Source: Plenodomus lindquistii (Eukaryota; Ascomycota; Dothideomycetes; Pleosporales; Leptosphaeriaceae). Taken from it: 64,000 nt of DNA. A program made the position numbers and the translations under genes. This document shows positions 1 to 9,690 of the stretch, piece after piece. Positions within the stretch are counted from its first letter, which is position 1; every line of letters starts with the position of its first letter. The DNA is taken from contig JANUWI010000013.1 of NCBI GenBank assembly GCA_025504975.1, forward strand, positions 186,001 to 250,000, given 5' to 3'. The notes below the pieces were generated by a model, which was not told the DNA's origin, searched no databases, and worked only from the letters and a program-made list of their open reading frames with translations.

Positions 1-1
1 G

Positions 2-2476
2 CGCGCATACCAGAGGTTCATCAGTGGTGGCAAGACTATTCTTGGTCTTGTTGGAACACCGCTGCAAATCACTCTGAGCAAGTTTGCACTTCTTCTCTTT
101 GCTCTCGCCATCCTTCTTGCCATCATTGTCTTCTCCGCAAGCAAATGGGAGGTTGGTGGCGAAGTCCTCATCTACGGTATCTGTGTCGCGGTGGCGGTCA
201 TTCCTGAGTCGCTCATCGCGGTGCTGACCATCACCATCGCGGTGGGTGGAAAAGCCATGGCCAAGGCCAATGTCATTACCAGGGTCCAGTCAGCCATCGA
301 GGCAGTGGGCGGTGTTACCAACATCTGCTCCGACAAGACTGGCACCCTGACTCAAGGCCGCATGGTAACGAAGAAGGCTCTCGTCCCGGGCGCCGGCACC
401 TTCACCATCGATGCCATCACCGATCCTTACAATCCCCTGAGTGGCATGGTGTCCTTGAACGGCGAGCGACTGGACTTGAATCAGCACAGACCAAATGGGG
501 CTGCTTCTCGTTTCCTTCGCACCATCGCCCTCTGCAACAACTCCAAGGTTCTTCCCGCCCTCGACATCGCTAGCGATTATACCAATGAAAAGTCTGGTAA
601 TGATCGCAAAGATGATGATCGCGATACTGATGCTTCCACCATCGACTCTCTGTCTCGCCCACCTACTGTAATCACAGAAGGCCTCCTCACCGGACCATGG
701 AAGGCACATGGCGAACCTACCGAGATCGCGCTGCACGTTCTCGCCTCTCGTTTCAACATGGGCAAAGAAGAACTGCTCAACACGCTACCCATCCATCTCG
801 CCACCGAGTTCTCGTTCGACTCCACAGTCAAGAAGATGACCGTGGTATATAAGGACAACCAAACCGGTAACATGGACGTCTACACCAAGGGAGCCACCGA
901 ATTTATGCTTCCCGTCCTGAATGTCACCGAGTCTGAGCGAAACACCATCCTAGAGCAAGCAGAGAGCATGGCCAACGAAGGTCTCCGCGTCCTCTGCATT
1001 GCCCACAAACCCCTCACAGCCGGCACCGACATCAGCAAACGAGAAGACGTCGAGGTGAACCTCAACTACATCGGTCTGGTCGCCATCTACGACCCCCCTC
1101 GTCTCGAAACCAGAGATGCAGTGCGCGAATGTAAAATCGCTGGTATCACAGTCCACATGCTCACTGGTGACCACCCTGGCACAGCGCGAGCTATTGCCCG
1201 GGACGTGGACATTATTGACGACCGCACTCCAGCGTCCGCTGTCATGATCGCTCGGGACTTCGACGCCATGAGCGAAGCCCAGGTCGATGCCTTGGAGGTT
1301 CTTCCTCTAGTCATTGCGAGATGCAGTCCCTCAACCAAAGTGCAAATGGTGAAAGCGCTGCACCGGCGCGGCCGCTTCTGCGTCATGACCGGTGACGGTG
1401 TCAACGACTCGCCTGCACTGAAGCAAGCTGATGTCGGCATGGCAATGGGTACTGGATCTGATGTCGCCAAGGATGCTGCCGAGATGGTACTTACGGACGA
1501 TAACTTTGCTTCAATTGTGAAAGCCGTTGAGGAAGGTCGACGCTTGTTTGATAATATCCAGAAGGTACCATACTTGTTTTCCCTTCCTCCCCCCTGTCCC
1601 TCCCTCCCTCACCCTCCCCACTGCACAATATACTAATGATGGATCTAACAGTTCCTAATGCACCTCCTAATCTCCAACATTGCGCAAGTCCTCCTCCTCC
1701 TCATCGGCCTCGCCTTCAAAGACCGCGACACACACTCCGTGTTCCCGCTCTCCCCCATAGAAATCCTCTGGGTAAACCTCATCACCTCGTCTTTTCTCGC
1801 CATTGGCCTCGGCCTCGAAGAATCCCAACAAGACAGCATGTTCCGCCCGCCACACGACGTGAAAAAGGGCGTCTTCACCGCCGAACTGATAACCGACAAG
1901 TTCATCTACGGCTTCTTCATGGGCGCGTTGTGTCTGTTTTCGTTCGCGATTGTCGCGTATGTGGGGCCTGGGGGTGGAGATTTGGGGTCCGGGTGTAATG
2001 AGGGGTGGAATGAGACGTGTGATGTTGTGTTTCGTGCGCGCGCAACGACTTACGCTACCATCACCCTCTTACTTCTCGTTACGGCATGGGAAGTCAAACA
2101 TTTCGCAAGAAGTTTGTTCAACATGTATCCCAACACCCCCACCAGCAGCGCAACCCCCCGCGGCCTAAGCATCTTCCCCACACTCTGGCGCAACCGCTTT
2201 CTCTTCTTCGCGGTTATAGCGGGGTTGGTGATTATGTTTCCGATTGTTTATCTTCCTGTTATTAACGAGAAGGTGTTTAAGCATAAGGGGATTACGTGGG
2301 AGTGGGGTGTTGCGTTTGGCGCGGTGGTGGTGTATGTAGCTGCGATTGAGAGCTGGAAGGCGGTTAAGCGTGGGTTGGGGATTTGGAGCGGGGCGCATCG
2401 CGTTATTAGTCGCGAGGATGCGGAGGCGAGGGCCGGGTTGGTTGGGGGGGTTAGGTTGGTTGTTGAGGAGAAGTAG
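2..2476 (+). CDS. ENA-type Na+/K+-exporting P-type ATPase, 3' part
   Basis: Partial gene, cut at the window start. Two exons: 2..1564 and 1652..2476, with an 87-nt intron (GTACCA donor, TACTAAT branch, AACAG acceptor) joined in phase. The visible protein carries PESLIAVLTIT in a membrane helix, the phosphorylation motif CSDKTGTLTQG, the KGATEFML nucleotide-binding segment, the hinge motif TGDGVNDSPALKQADVG, and about six C-terminal hydrophobic helices encoded mainly by exon 2. DKTGTLTQG together with PESLIAVLTIT is typical of fungal type IID (ENA) pumps, which export Na+ (and K+) at the plasma membrane under salt or alkaline stress. A long acidic insertion between the phosphorylation and nucleotide-binding regions (about 541-660) is usual for this class. 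Convergent with the WD40 gene downstream. The ENA assignment is strong; transported ion and membrane are inferred. Confidence 0.93.
1565..1651 (+). other. Intron of the ENA ATPase gene
   Basis: GTACCA donor directly after an AAG lysine codon. A pyrimidine-rich stretch is followed by TACTAAT at about 1631 and an AACAG acceptor. Removing it joins DNIQK to FLMHLLISN, a continuous helix in this pump family. Confidence 0.9.
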
Positions 2477-2780
2477 GAGATGGTTGAGAGGGGTGAGAGG
2501 TAGTGCATGGGGATCGGGGACTAAATTGCTTACCTAGGAGTGTGTGGTCTCTTTGGATTGACCCAAGGTCTGTCGTTACGATCCACGATCATGATTTACG
2601 ATGTTTTTTCTCCTTGTCACGCTCCTTAGATAGTTGGCTTTTTACGAGACATGAATATAACTGAAGTCACTCGCTGTACAAACTTTGATTGCATGTTGAG
2701 TATATCATTTCTCCTTCTGCAGTGATGCCTCTTTCGCTCCGCAACGCCATGATTGGGTATCGTGAAAAATAATGCTAGAA
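2477..2780. other. Convergent intergenic spacer
   Basis: About 300 bases between two converging genes. I see no ORF or structured element; it should hold both 3' UTRs and polyadenylation signals. Confidence 0.6.
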
Positions 2781-3806
2781 TCAATACGCTCTGCCTTCCT
2801 TGTCCATGCCCCAGACTACCACATTCCCGTCACCACCAGCACTACACCACTCCCGTCTGGATTTGCAAAAGGCCACCGCGCTCACGACATCCTTCTTCCC
2901 CTTCTGCCCTTCAGTCTGATATCCACCGCTCAGCTCCCTCATCTCGTTATGTTTGAATCTATGCAGACACTCTCCGCCCAGAACATCCCACACCAGTACG
3001 ATCCCATCATCGCTCCCACTAACAACCACACTATCGTTCAAGCCTAGTGTGCTCCTCACCCTCAGGTCCTTGTTCACAAACGCCTTGTCCTCGTATTTCT
3101 TCAGCATCTCTCCATTTGTGCGATCCATGAGCCGTATACTGCTATCCAGTGTACTAACCAGGACCTCTGTCCCCTTCTTGCTGACGCTAAGAGATGTACA
3201 TGGCGGACCCACGACATCAACCTCGCATCTCCCCATACGAATATCATAGCTCCTCACGCGCCCGTCGACACTCGCAGCCACAATATCGCCATCGTGCACC
3301 GCGACATCGGTGATTGCATCCTTGGCGTCGGACAGCGTCATGATGGGCTTGAAGGCGTTGGATTTGGTGTCCCAGATCTTGACGCTGCCATCGAAGGAAC
3401 CCGTGAGGACGACGCTGTCGCCCTCGCCGCCGAATACACCGCGGTTGACGCGTCCAGCGTGGCCGGACCAGCGTCGGACTGTCTGTGCGGTTTGGACGTC
3501 CCATAGAAAGACTGTTTTGTCGCCGCCGGTGGAGACGAAGCGGTCGTTTGCTTGGTTCACGTCGATGCTGAGGACTTCGTAGCCGTGCGCGTTATATTTG
3601 TTGACGAGGCCGGGGACGTGGGCGGTGGAGGATGAGGGAGGTGCGACGGAGGTGGGAGGGGCTTTTTGGGGGTTGAAGAGGCGGATGGTGCGGTCGGAGG
3701 AGCCGGTGAGGATGTATGTTTGCGAGCCGGACGAGTAGGCGACGGCGTGGACGGGGCCGTTGTGGCCGGTGAGGCGGGCGATGGGGGCTGATGGGAAGGC
3801 TGCCAT
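2781..3806 (-). CDS. WD40 repeat protein, WDR83/MORG1-like
   Basis: Single exon, 341 aa. Start set at the ATG at 3806 (context ACCATGG); the open frame continues upstream but the added residues are low-complexity and not WD40. Repeats run from the N-terminus: LTGHNGPVHAV, then SSDRTIRLFN, GGDKTVFLWD, GSFDGSVKIWD, SVDGRVRSYD, STLDSSIRLMD, GSDDGIVLVWD and GGDGNVVVWG, enough for one seven-bladed propeller. Order and wording (MAAFPSAPIARLTGH, YNAHGYEVLSID) resemble WDR83, known in animals as a MAPK scaffold and a spliceosome-associated protein. Function in fungi is not settled. Head-to-head with the pICln-like gene at 4232, suggesting a shared promoter. Other seven-repeat WD40 proteins are possible, but overall length and repeat wording favour WDR83. 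Confidence 0.85.
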   Translation of the reverse strand: MAAFPSAPIARLTGHNGPVHAVAYSSGSQTYILTGSSDRTIRLFNPQKAPPTSVAPPSSSTAHVPGLVNKYNAHGYEVLSIDVNQANDRFVSTGGDKTVFLWDVQTAQTVRRWSGHAGRVNRGVFGGEGDSVVLTGSFDGSVKIWDTKSNAFKPIMTLSDAKDAITDVAVHDGDIVAASVDGRVRSYDIRMGRCEVDVVGPPCTSLSVSKKGTEVLVSTLDSSIRLMDRTNGEMLKKYEDKAFVNKDLRVRSTLGLNDSVVVSGSDDGIVLVWDVLGGECLHRFKHNEMRELSGGYQTEGQKGKKDVVSAVAFCKSRREWCSAGGDGNVVVWGMDKEGRAY

Positions 3807-4231
3807 GGTTTTGGGATGTTCTTCGTCCTGGCTATGGCTATGGCTAAGAGCGGCGGTCGAGTGGTTAGGAGTGATTGTCGCAATCAGGTGGGTGAAGAAG
3901 GTCAAGGCATGGTGGAGCAGGAAGCGGCGAAGAAGCGATGGGTTGAAAAGTCGCGAGAGAAGTGTTCTTTCATTCCAATTCTACTGTCGCCTTGTCTTCC
4001 TTGACATGTCAACGTCAAGATAGTGTTTGGTGGGTGGAAGGCGCGATGGGGTTGTTGTACCTGCCAAGATGACGTGGGGCCGGGCTAGCTTCGGCTAACT
4101 TTTTGGGGACTCGATGGCCATGATTGCGCCTCGACAACAAGTCACTCCACCATCCTCTATAAGAATCGAACAAATTGGTGTCATTGTCGCGTATACTCAA
4201 AGAGCCGATTTCTGAAGTTCTCACATGTGCA
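3807..4231. promoter_or_regulatory. Divergent promoter region, WDR83-like / pICln-like
   Basis: 425 bases between two start codons on opposite strands. It must hold both promoters and 5' UTRs. I see no clear TATA box or recognisable factor site. Confidence 0.5.
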
Positions 4232-5053
4232 ATGGCGCTCCGTCATGTCAGCACCGCGCCCCAGGCCGACGACTTCACCCCGCTGCAAGAGCATCAACAA
4301 CAGACCCCAAGCACCTTCTTCGGCGCGAAACCTGTTCTATACGCCAACTACTCCGGTCTCACACTCGCTGCTCTTCCGTCTCAACTACAGCAAGACGTCG
4401 CCTTCGCCAAGTTCAGCAGTGCAAGCGAAGGCGAGAATGCGCTGATCAAGGACATTACCGTATGGGTCACCTCAGAGTATGGTCTTTGGTAATCGTGGAA
4501 AAAGAGAACATTCACTGATGATCGTTTCAGAAATCTCATCTTCTTCCAATCCTCTCCTACACCCACCGGCGTCTCAATACCCTACCCCACCATCGCCCTC
4601 CACGCGACCATGAAGTACGGCTCCACCACCGACGCCCTCTACATGAGCCTCTCTCTCAACGACACCGAGAACGTCAATGAGGAAGACGATATACAAGTCC
4701 TCGAGCTCACCGTCCTGCCGCCCTCGTACGACTCGACTCCAGAGGATGCATGCATCAAGGCCATCTTCAGTGCTATGAACACTTGCGCGGATCTACACCC
4801 CGATCCCAACGGTAGCGAAGACGAAGATGACGACATTCTCGATGAGTCTGCGCCTGGCGCTACGGGCTGGATCACCGCAGACAACATGGACGAGTACATG
4901 GATGAAAACGGCAACTTCAGAGGCGCAGTGCTGGATACTTCACCATTGGGTCCTGGTGCGGGAACAGTGCGGTCAAGGGAAGATGGCGGTGATGAAACAA
5001 ATGGCACGAATGGGGTTGAGGGTCATGAGGAAAAATACCACCGCACGGGATGA
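4232..5053 (+). CDS. pICln / Lot5-like protein (methylosome subunit family)
   Basis: Two exons, 4232..4476 and 4531..5053, 255 aa. The 54-nt intron (GTATGG donor, ACTGATG branch, TTTCAG acceptor) is the only splice that keeps the frame; the nearer GT at 4489 would create a stop. The first half is a PH-like fold typical of ICln: KPVLYANYSGLTLA, ITVWVTSENLIFFQSS, and SIPYPTIALHATMKYG, the counterpart of the conserved 'YPTISLHA' strand. An acidic loop with NEEDD follows, then a C-terminal acidic tail. In animals pICln chaperones Sm proteins with PRMT5; yeast Lot5 is the distant relative. Start at 4232 chosen over the in-frame CTC/GTG region upstream because translation from there gives a compact domain start (MALRHVSTAP). 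Confidence 0.85.
4477..4530 (+). other. Intron of the pICln-like gene
   Basis: GTATGG..TTTCAG, 54 nt. Phase 2: GA plus A restores a glutamate codon. Confidence 0.85.
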
Positions 5054-5450
5054 ATGGGAGAAGTTTGTGTTGGATTTGGATGCACATCAACGCGGTTGCA
5101 TGCGAGCCCGCGCACTAGCATTTCAATGCTACGTCTTGTAGGACTATACAATGAATGTACGTATAGTCCTTTACCCACGTGCCCCAATCATCCATCCCCA
5201 GCGATCAATACTGACCAAGTGCAGGCGAAAGAGGGCCAGATTTGTCCACGGCACAACAGAATGCAAGTCCTAATCCTGGTGCTTCGTATCCCACATGTGC
5301 CCTTTTAGCAGTCACCACTGCCTCTATCGGTGCAACTCCAAGGACACCATGCATCATTCACCGTTCACCACCGACTTCCGCAGTAGAACCGTCGCCAAAC
5401 ATCCCATCTCCTATCTCCCATCTCACCCCTCAACCCCCTCCCTCACCCCG
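5054..5450. other. Intergenic, no gene seen
   Basis: Contains the 3' UTR of the pICln-like gene. The overlapping open frames here (for example 5242-5664) are proline/serine/threonine-rich pyrimidine-strand artefacts. Confidence 0.5.
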
Positions 5451-5783
5451 TCACCCCACGTCCACCACACCACCTATATCCACCCTCCTCTCCCCAATTC
5501 CCACCTCCTCCCGATACACCGGGCACGCCTCCCTCACAACTCCAATCTCCAAATCCTTGTCCTTGACCTGGCTTCGCGACTGTTGTTCTCCATGGCTTGC
5601 TATATCCCGCACGCGCGTCCCGGCTTTTGCACTCTGCCGTACCCGTCGACTCCATAGCGTATAGACTAGGACGAAGATGGCGAATGTGCATATTACTACG
5701 CTTACAATGATGGCGGTGCGGATGTTGGGTTTTGAGGAGGTTGGTGTGCGGTTGGGGCGGGGGCGGGGGCGGGTTGATGGCAT
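5451..5783 (-). CDS. Small single-pass membrane protein, hypothetical
   Basis: 110-aa open frame from ATG at 5783. A proline/arginine-rich N-terminus (MPSTRPRPRPNRTPTSS) is followed by one strong hydrophobic segment at about residues 24-44 (IIVSVVICTFAIFVLVYTLW), flanked by arginines (WSRRVR). A polar tail of about 65 residues ends without recognisable motifs. The layout is that of a small type III or tail-facing membrane protein. I do not recognise the family. The hydrophobic helix with a positive-inside flank argues for a real gene, but there is no second line of evidence, and the proline-rich start lies in a simple-sequence purine tract. Confidence 0.5.
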   Translation of the reverse strand: MPSTRPRPRPNRTPTSSKPNIRTAIIVSVVICTFAIFVLVYTLWSRRVRQSAKAGTRVRDIASHGEQQSRSQVKDKDLEIGVVREACPVYREEVGIGERRVDIGGVVDVG

Positions 5784-6686
5784 TGGGTGGATGGGTGGAA
5801 AAGGAGGGAGGGAGTTGAGTTTGAGTTGCGCGATTGAAAAAAAAAATGTATGTATGCTGTCAAGCCAATCTTCCCTTTCGTTTTGCTCAAGAAAAAAAAT
5901 AAAAAGTTCTTGGTGTAACGTAGGCTATCAATCCCACCTCGCTTGGTGTGAGGGAGGAATGCGAATAAAACAAAGACCCTTTCGTTTCAGTCAAAGCAAG
6001 GGGGGACGGACAAACGCACGTTCTATATCCCTTCAGCCTCACACAAAGAAAACAATTGCCCCTCCTATTTTTTATGTCATACCCCTTCCTTGCCGCCGAT
6101 TTGGGATCTGACATGCATGCCCACACCATAAGGCTGAGAAGGCTGAGACATGTGTGAGCGAATTGGGACCGCGCCTAGGGCTTGGTGGGGGATGTTGTTT
6201 GGTGGAAGAAAAGGAATTACCGCACAATGTAGCTTGGCGGTGTGGATTGGGGGAGTGGAGAGACGTATAGGTGTGTGTTGGCAAGGGCGCAGGAGCAGAA
6301 GCAGAGCCGCATTGCTTACTTTGTGTGTTGGCAGTGGAAGCAGAGCAGAGCAGAACCGTATTGCTTACTGTGTTGGCTTGGCGGGGGCGTTGAGGAAGGG
6401 TAGCGCGGGGTTTGGGGATGGTTTTTGAAGTGTGTGTAGGTCGGGTTGATGCATGTGTATTGTTGATGAGTTGGTTGGGAATGGAAATTGGTGTGCGAAA
6501 ATATTCTATATTCTATTCATGATTTCCATCGTTGTAACTTTTCATCAAAATACCCATGTACGTGCCGGTACGCCTATCCCATGCATGCGTGCATCACGAC
6601 GCAGAACTCCTTCTATCCCAGTAACTTTCTTACCAAAAGAACATAGAAAACTCGCCACGCTTCACGTCTAGCTACTCCATCCCACA
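5784..6686. other. Intergenic, no gene seen
   Basis: About 900 bases with A- and T-rich tracts near 5838-5905 and a local tandem similarity near 6290-6370 (GCAGAAGCAGAGCCGCATTGCTTACT against GCAGAGCAGAACCGTATTGCTTACT, described here in two parts as a near-duplicate of about 25 bases). No coding signal. The NOB1 3' UTR ends here. Confidence 0.5.
6294..6370 (+). repeat. Short imperfect direct duplication
   Basis: Two copies of a roughly 25-base unit lie about 50 bases apart. Both contain GCAGAGC and end in ATTGCTTACT (6313-6322 and 6359-6368). They differ by a few bases. The repeat is local and non-coding. Confidence 0.6.
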
Positions 6687-8456
6687 TCACCTCTTCCGAC
6701 TATTAACATTCCTCCCCGCACCCACCCTCACCCTACCCCCCTCTTTCCTCCTATCCCCCGTCAGAATCCCAGGAAGATAATCCTCGTCCATGCCATCCCT
6801 CGCCCTCGCCCTCTTCTCCTCCTCAACCCTCCTCTGAAACTCCTTCTGATCCTCCGCAAGAATCAGATCGCGACCCCAGCCTCCCTTCCCTCCACCCTGT
6901 CCACTCCACTTCCCATTTGCCGTGCCTGCAATCGGCTTCGGCACGCTGAATTTATCGCCACGCTTGTTAAATTGATAGTTCTTGCTGAGATGGACGCGGA
7001 ATTCACCTTTGGCGTTGGTAGAGCAGGATACCCGGGCGAGCGTGGCCTGTCCGCAGCGCGGACAAAAGGATTTGCTGACGTCGTGGCAGATGAGGAAGCA
7101 GGCTTGGCAGCGGAGCACTTTTGTGTTTACGGTTTTTATGCGTTGCAGGTTTGTGCTTAGGAGTTGGAGGTTCATTTGTAAGAGGACGTTTTGCATGGCG
7201 AAGTCGATGGTCATGGTTGCTACGTCTGTTTGCTGAGTGCTGGTTGTGCGGGTGGAGGAGGCGATGCCGCCGTCTTTGGCTTGGTGGGTGGGCAGGTTGG
7301 AGGGGGTGATCCATTCGCCGTCGGAGGAGTCGTCGTGGGTGCTGTGGGGTGGGGTGGGTTGTTGGGTGGTGGGGGGGCGGGGGGTGAGGGAGAGGGGGTT
7401 GGCGGTGTTGTGGGCGGCGATTTCTTCAGAGGTGGCGATGTGGTCGTAGGGGGTTTCCGAGTCGGAGTCTGTGGCGTCGTAGACTTCTTCGTAGTCGGGC
7501 TCTGGGTGGGATTCTTCTGACTGGTCCTGAGGAGTTGATGACTGTTCTTCGGTGATAATTGGTTGCGCTTCGTCGGCCGAGGTCGAGGATATGGTGGTTT
7601 CTTGAAGTTGTTCGGCCAGGATGTCCGCAGAGGTATCTTTCGACTCTGACTCCTTTGATGTTTCCTTGGATGGTAGCTCAGACTGAGATTGCGATTCAGC
7701 TGGTGTCTCTGTGACGGGCTCTGCAGTAGCTAGCTTTTCAGCTGCTTCCTGCTCTTTGATGATCTCTGGTGTGATCGCAACGCCACCCTGCTCCACGGCA
7801 GCGTCGGCAACCAGACCTGCATCAATAGTTTGTTGAGCCTGACCCTCCTCAGTTGACGGATCTTGCGCAGCCTCATACTTGAACTTCATTGGCTTGATCG
7901 CCTTAGCCTTCGTAGCGCGCTTGCCCTTTGGCTGCTCCCAACCTTCTTCTTCAGCAGGCGCCTCGACCACCTCCTCATCCTGCTGCACGCCTATCTTGTT
8001 CTTCCTGTTCCTATTCCTCTTCCTGTTACTGTTTGAATTTGGCTCCTTCTCCTCTACGGGCTCTTCCTCGCCTTCTCTCCTCTTGATCGGTCCCTTGGGC
8101 GCCTGCCTCAGTCCAAAGTCACCACCATTGCGCTCGCAGTGCACTTCGTACGCCAGCGCCAAGATGCCCAAATCCTGTCTACTCAGCACAGGGTAATCAC
8201 CGGTCCTTTTGCTGAACGCAATGACAGCATCGTAGCTTGCGGGACTGGGATTGCGAATCTTGAGGAAGGGCACAAGGGTAGTCTGAACACGTGATCGGGT
8301 TGCTTCATCGCGGATTTCAGACAGAATAGCGGGGGTGGTGAAGAGCTCCTCGGCGGCGTTGACGATGGTGGACATCGAGACGGTGTTCTTGATCAGAGGG
8401 CCGGTATCCAGGATCAGGGAGTGAATGGGCTTCTTATCGGGCGCGGATTCTGCCAT
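6687..8456 (-). CDS. NOB1: 20S pre-rRNA D-site endonuclease NOB1
   Basis: Single exon, 589 aa. The N-terminal PIN domain (about residues 10-110) shows LILDTGPLIKN, the acidic LSEIRDEATR and LSRQDLGILALAYEV, which supply the metal-binding acids. A zinc ribbon lies at about residues 450-485: CQACFLIC, then CPRCG. A conserved C-terminal region with NYQFNKRGDKFSVPKP follows, and a basic tail NSRKR ends the protein. NOB1 cleaves 20S pre-rRNA to 18S in the cytoplasmic pre-40S particle. Between PIN and zinc ribbon is a long (about 330 residues) acidic, low-complexity linker, larger than in yeast Nob1 (459 aa overall). Start at 8456 gives MAESAPDKKPIHSLILD, immediately before the PIN strand. Confidence 0.95.
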   Translation of the reverse strand: MAESAPDKKPIHSLILDTGPLIKNTVSMSTIVNAAEELFTTPAILSEIRDEATRSRVQTTLVPFLKIRNPSPASYDAVIAFSKRTGDYPVLSRQDLGILALAYEVHCERNGGDFGLRQAPKGPIKRREGEEEPVEEKEPNSNSNRKRNRNRKNKIGVQQDEEVVEAPAEEEGWEQPKGKRATKAKAIKPMKFKYEAAQDPSTEEGQAQQTIDAGLVADAAVEQGGVAITPEIIKEQEAAEKLATAEPVTETPAESQSQSELPSKETSKESESKDTSADILAEQLQETTISSTSADEAQPIITEEQSSTPQDQSEESHPEPDYEEVYDATDSDSETPYDHIATSEEIAAHNTANPLSLTPRPPTTQQPTPPHSTHDDSSDGEWITPSNLPTHQAKDGGIASSTRTTSTQQTDVATMTIDFAMQNVLLQMNLQLLSTNLQRIKTVNTKVLRCQACFLICHDVSKSFCPRCGQATLARVSCSTNAKGEFRVHLSKNYQFNKRGDKFSVPKPIAGTANGKWSGQGGGKGGWGRDLILAEDQKEFQRRVEEEKRARARDGMDEDYLPGILTGDRRKEGGRVRVGAGRNVNSRKR

Positions 8457-9690
8457 ATTGGTGGTTTGTGGGTGCGCGGTGCAAATTTGTGGTCGATTTT
8501 GTTGCGCCTCTATTCCCTGCTCTTTTATCGTGGTACGTATCTCACAGAAGCCTGGTGGTTTTCGTAATGTAATGTTATGCGCGCTGTCGCGAAATGCAGA
8601 GGTCTAGGTTTTCTCGACAAGAATATTTCGATGGTGGCGGTGGGGTACTAGGCTGCCGCGCTCTGATTGGTCGGATCAGAGTCATCCATCACTGCTAGGG
8701 TACGACGATTGGCTTCAGAGATTCTTCTAGGAGATTTGTTGTATTGAAACTGACATGTGTATGAGCGTTTAATGCATGCATGTATTCTCTCTGGATTGGC
8801 TATGTATCAAAACGGTGACAACCTCCCCTCTCTGTGCTGTTACCATTCTTCCACGATACAGACACCGCACACGATAGACCATCTGGTGACTTAATTGTGC
8901 ATTGGTGGATATCATCTGGCTAACCTTGATTGACGTAATCCTCTGGCGTTAGTCATGTTGTACAAGATAAATGCTGCAGGTGGTGGCGCATCGCACGTGC
9001 TCATACCCCAGAATTATACCTATCAGGAACGACCAAAGCCAGTCAGCCTTCTTCTTACATGCCGATTACATATCGATAAAACATACTCAAATTTGAAGGC
9101 TCTCAGCAATGATCGCCGCCGTCTGTTAAGACATCAAGAGGTAGCTGTAATAGTGCGGCGCGATATCAAACTAATATACGAGCGTATCAACAAGAATGAG
9201 CGAAGGAGGCTCCGACTCTAGTCATGCATGTCTAGGCCCGGACTTGAACGACTTCGACTCAGGTATCCACATGATGATGATGGTCAGCCGTAATCGCGTC
9301 CATTCAAGCCCAGTCCGAAGACCGCACAGAGGCTATCACACACAGGATCGGTGTCTCATTGCGCTAACCTACCACGCGAAGGCTTACTACATGTTGGCTC
9401 ATCAGGCCTCGTATGGGATGCGAGAATGTCACATGCAATGGGTCCAGACATCCCAGTTCATGCCAATCGCTAGACATGGTGGCTGAAAACTGGCATTGGG
9501 CAAGGGTTACCCTCCGTCAGGAAGCGGAGAAAGTAGTTTGTAGACTGCGTAGCGGCATACAAGCCATGCATGGGCAATGTCGTGGCGTTCTTGAACATAT
9601 AACCGAACGTGGTACAAGTATCGCTGCTGTCGTCTGTTCAAGGAGTTGTTGAAGAGTTGCCTTCATCTGACTTAAGGTGAACCCTTCACA
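8457..9690. other. Intergenic between NOB1 and terpene synthase
   Basis: About 1.2 kb with no convincing coding region; the 88-96 aa open frames here lack recognisable features. The minus strand at 9228-9385 contains tRNA-like words (GGTTAGCGCAATG and GTTCAAGTCC), but they do not fold into a standard tRNA. This region must include both promoters. Confidence 0.5.

Noticed and set aside
290..1470. Several antisense open frames over the ENA ATPase
   Set aside because: They mirror the codon pattern of a clearly coding strand and have no domain features.
5242..5664. Two 120-140 aa frames rich in Ser, Thr and Pro
   Set aside because: They overlap each other in a pyrimidine-rich strand and antisense to the small membrane protein; composition artefact.
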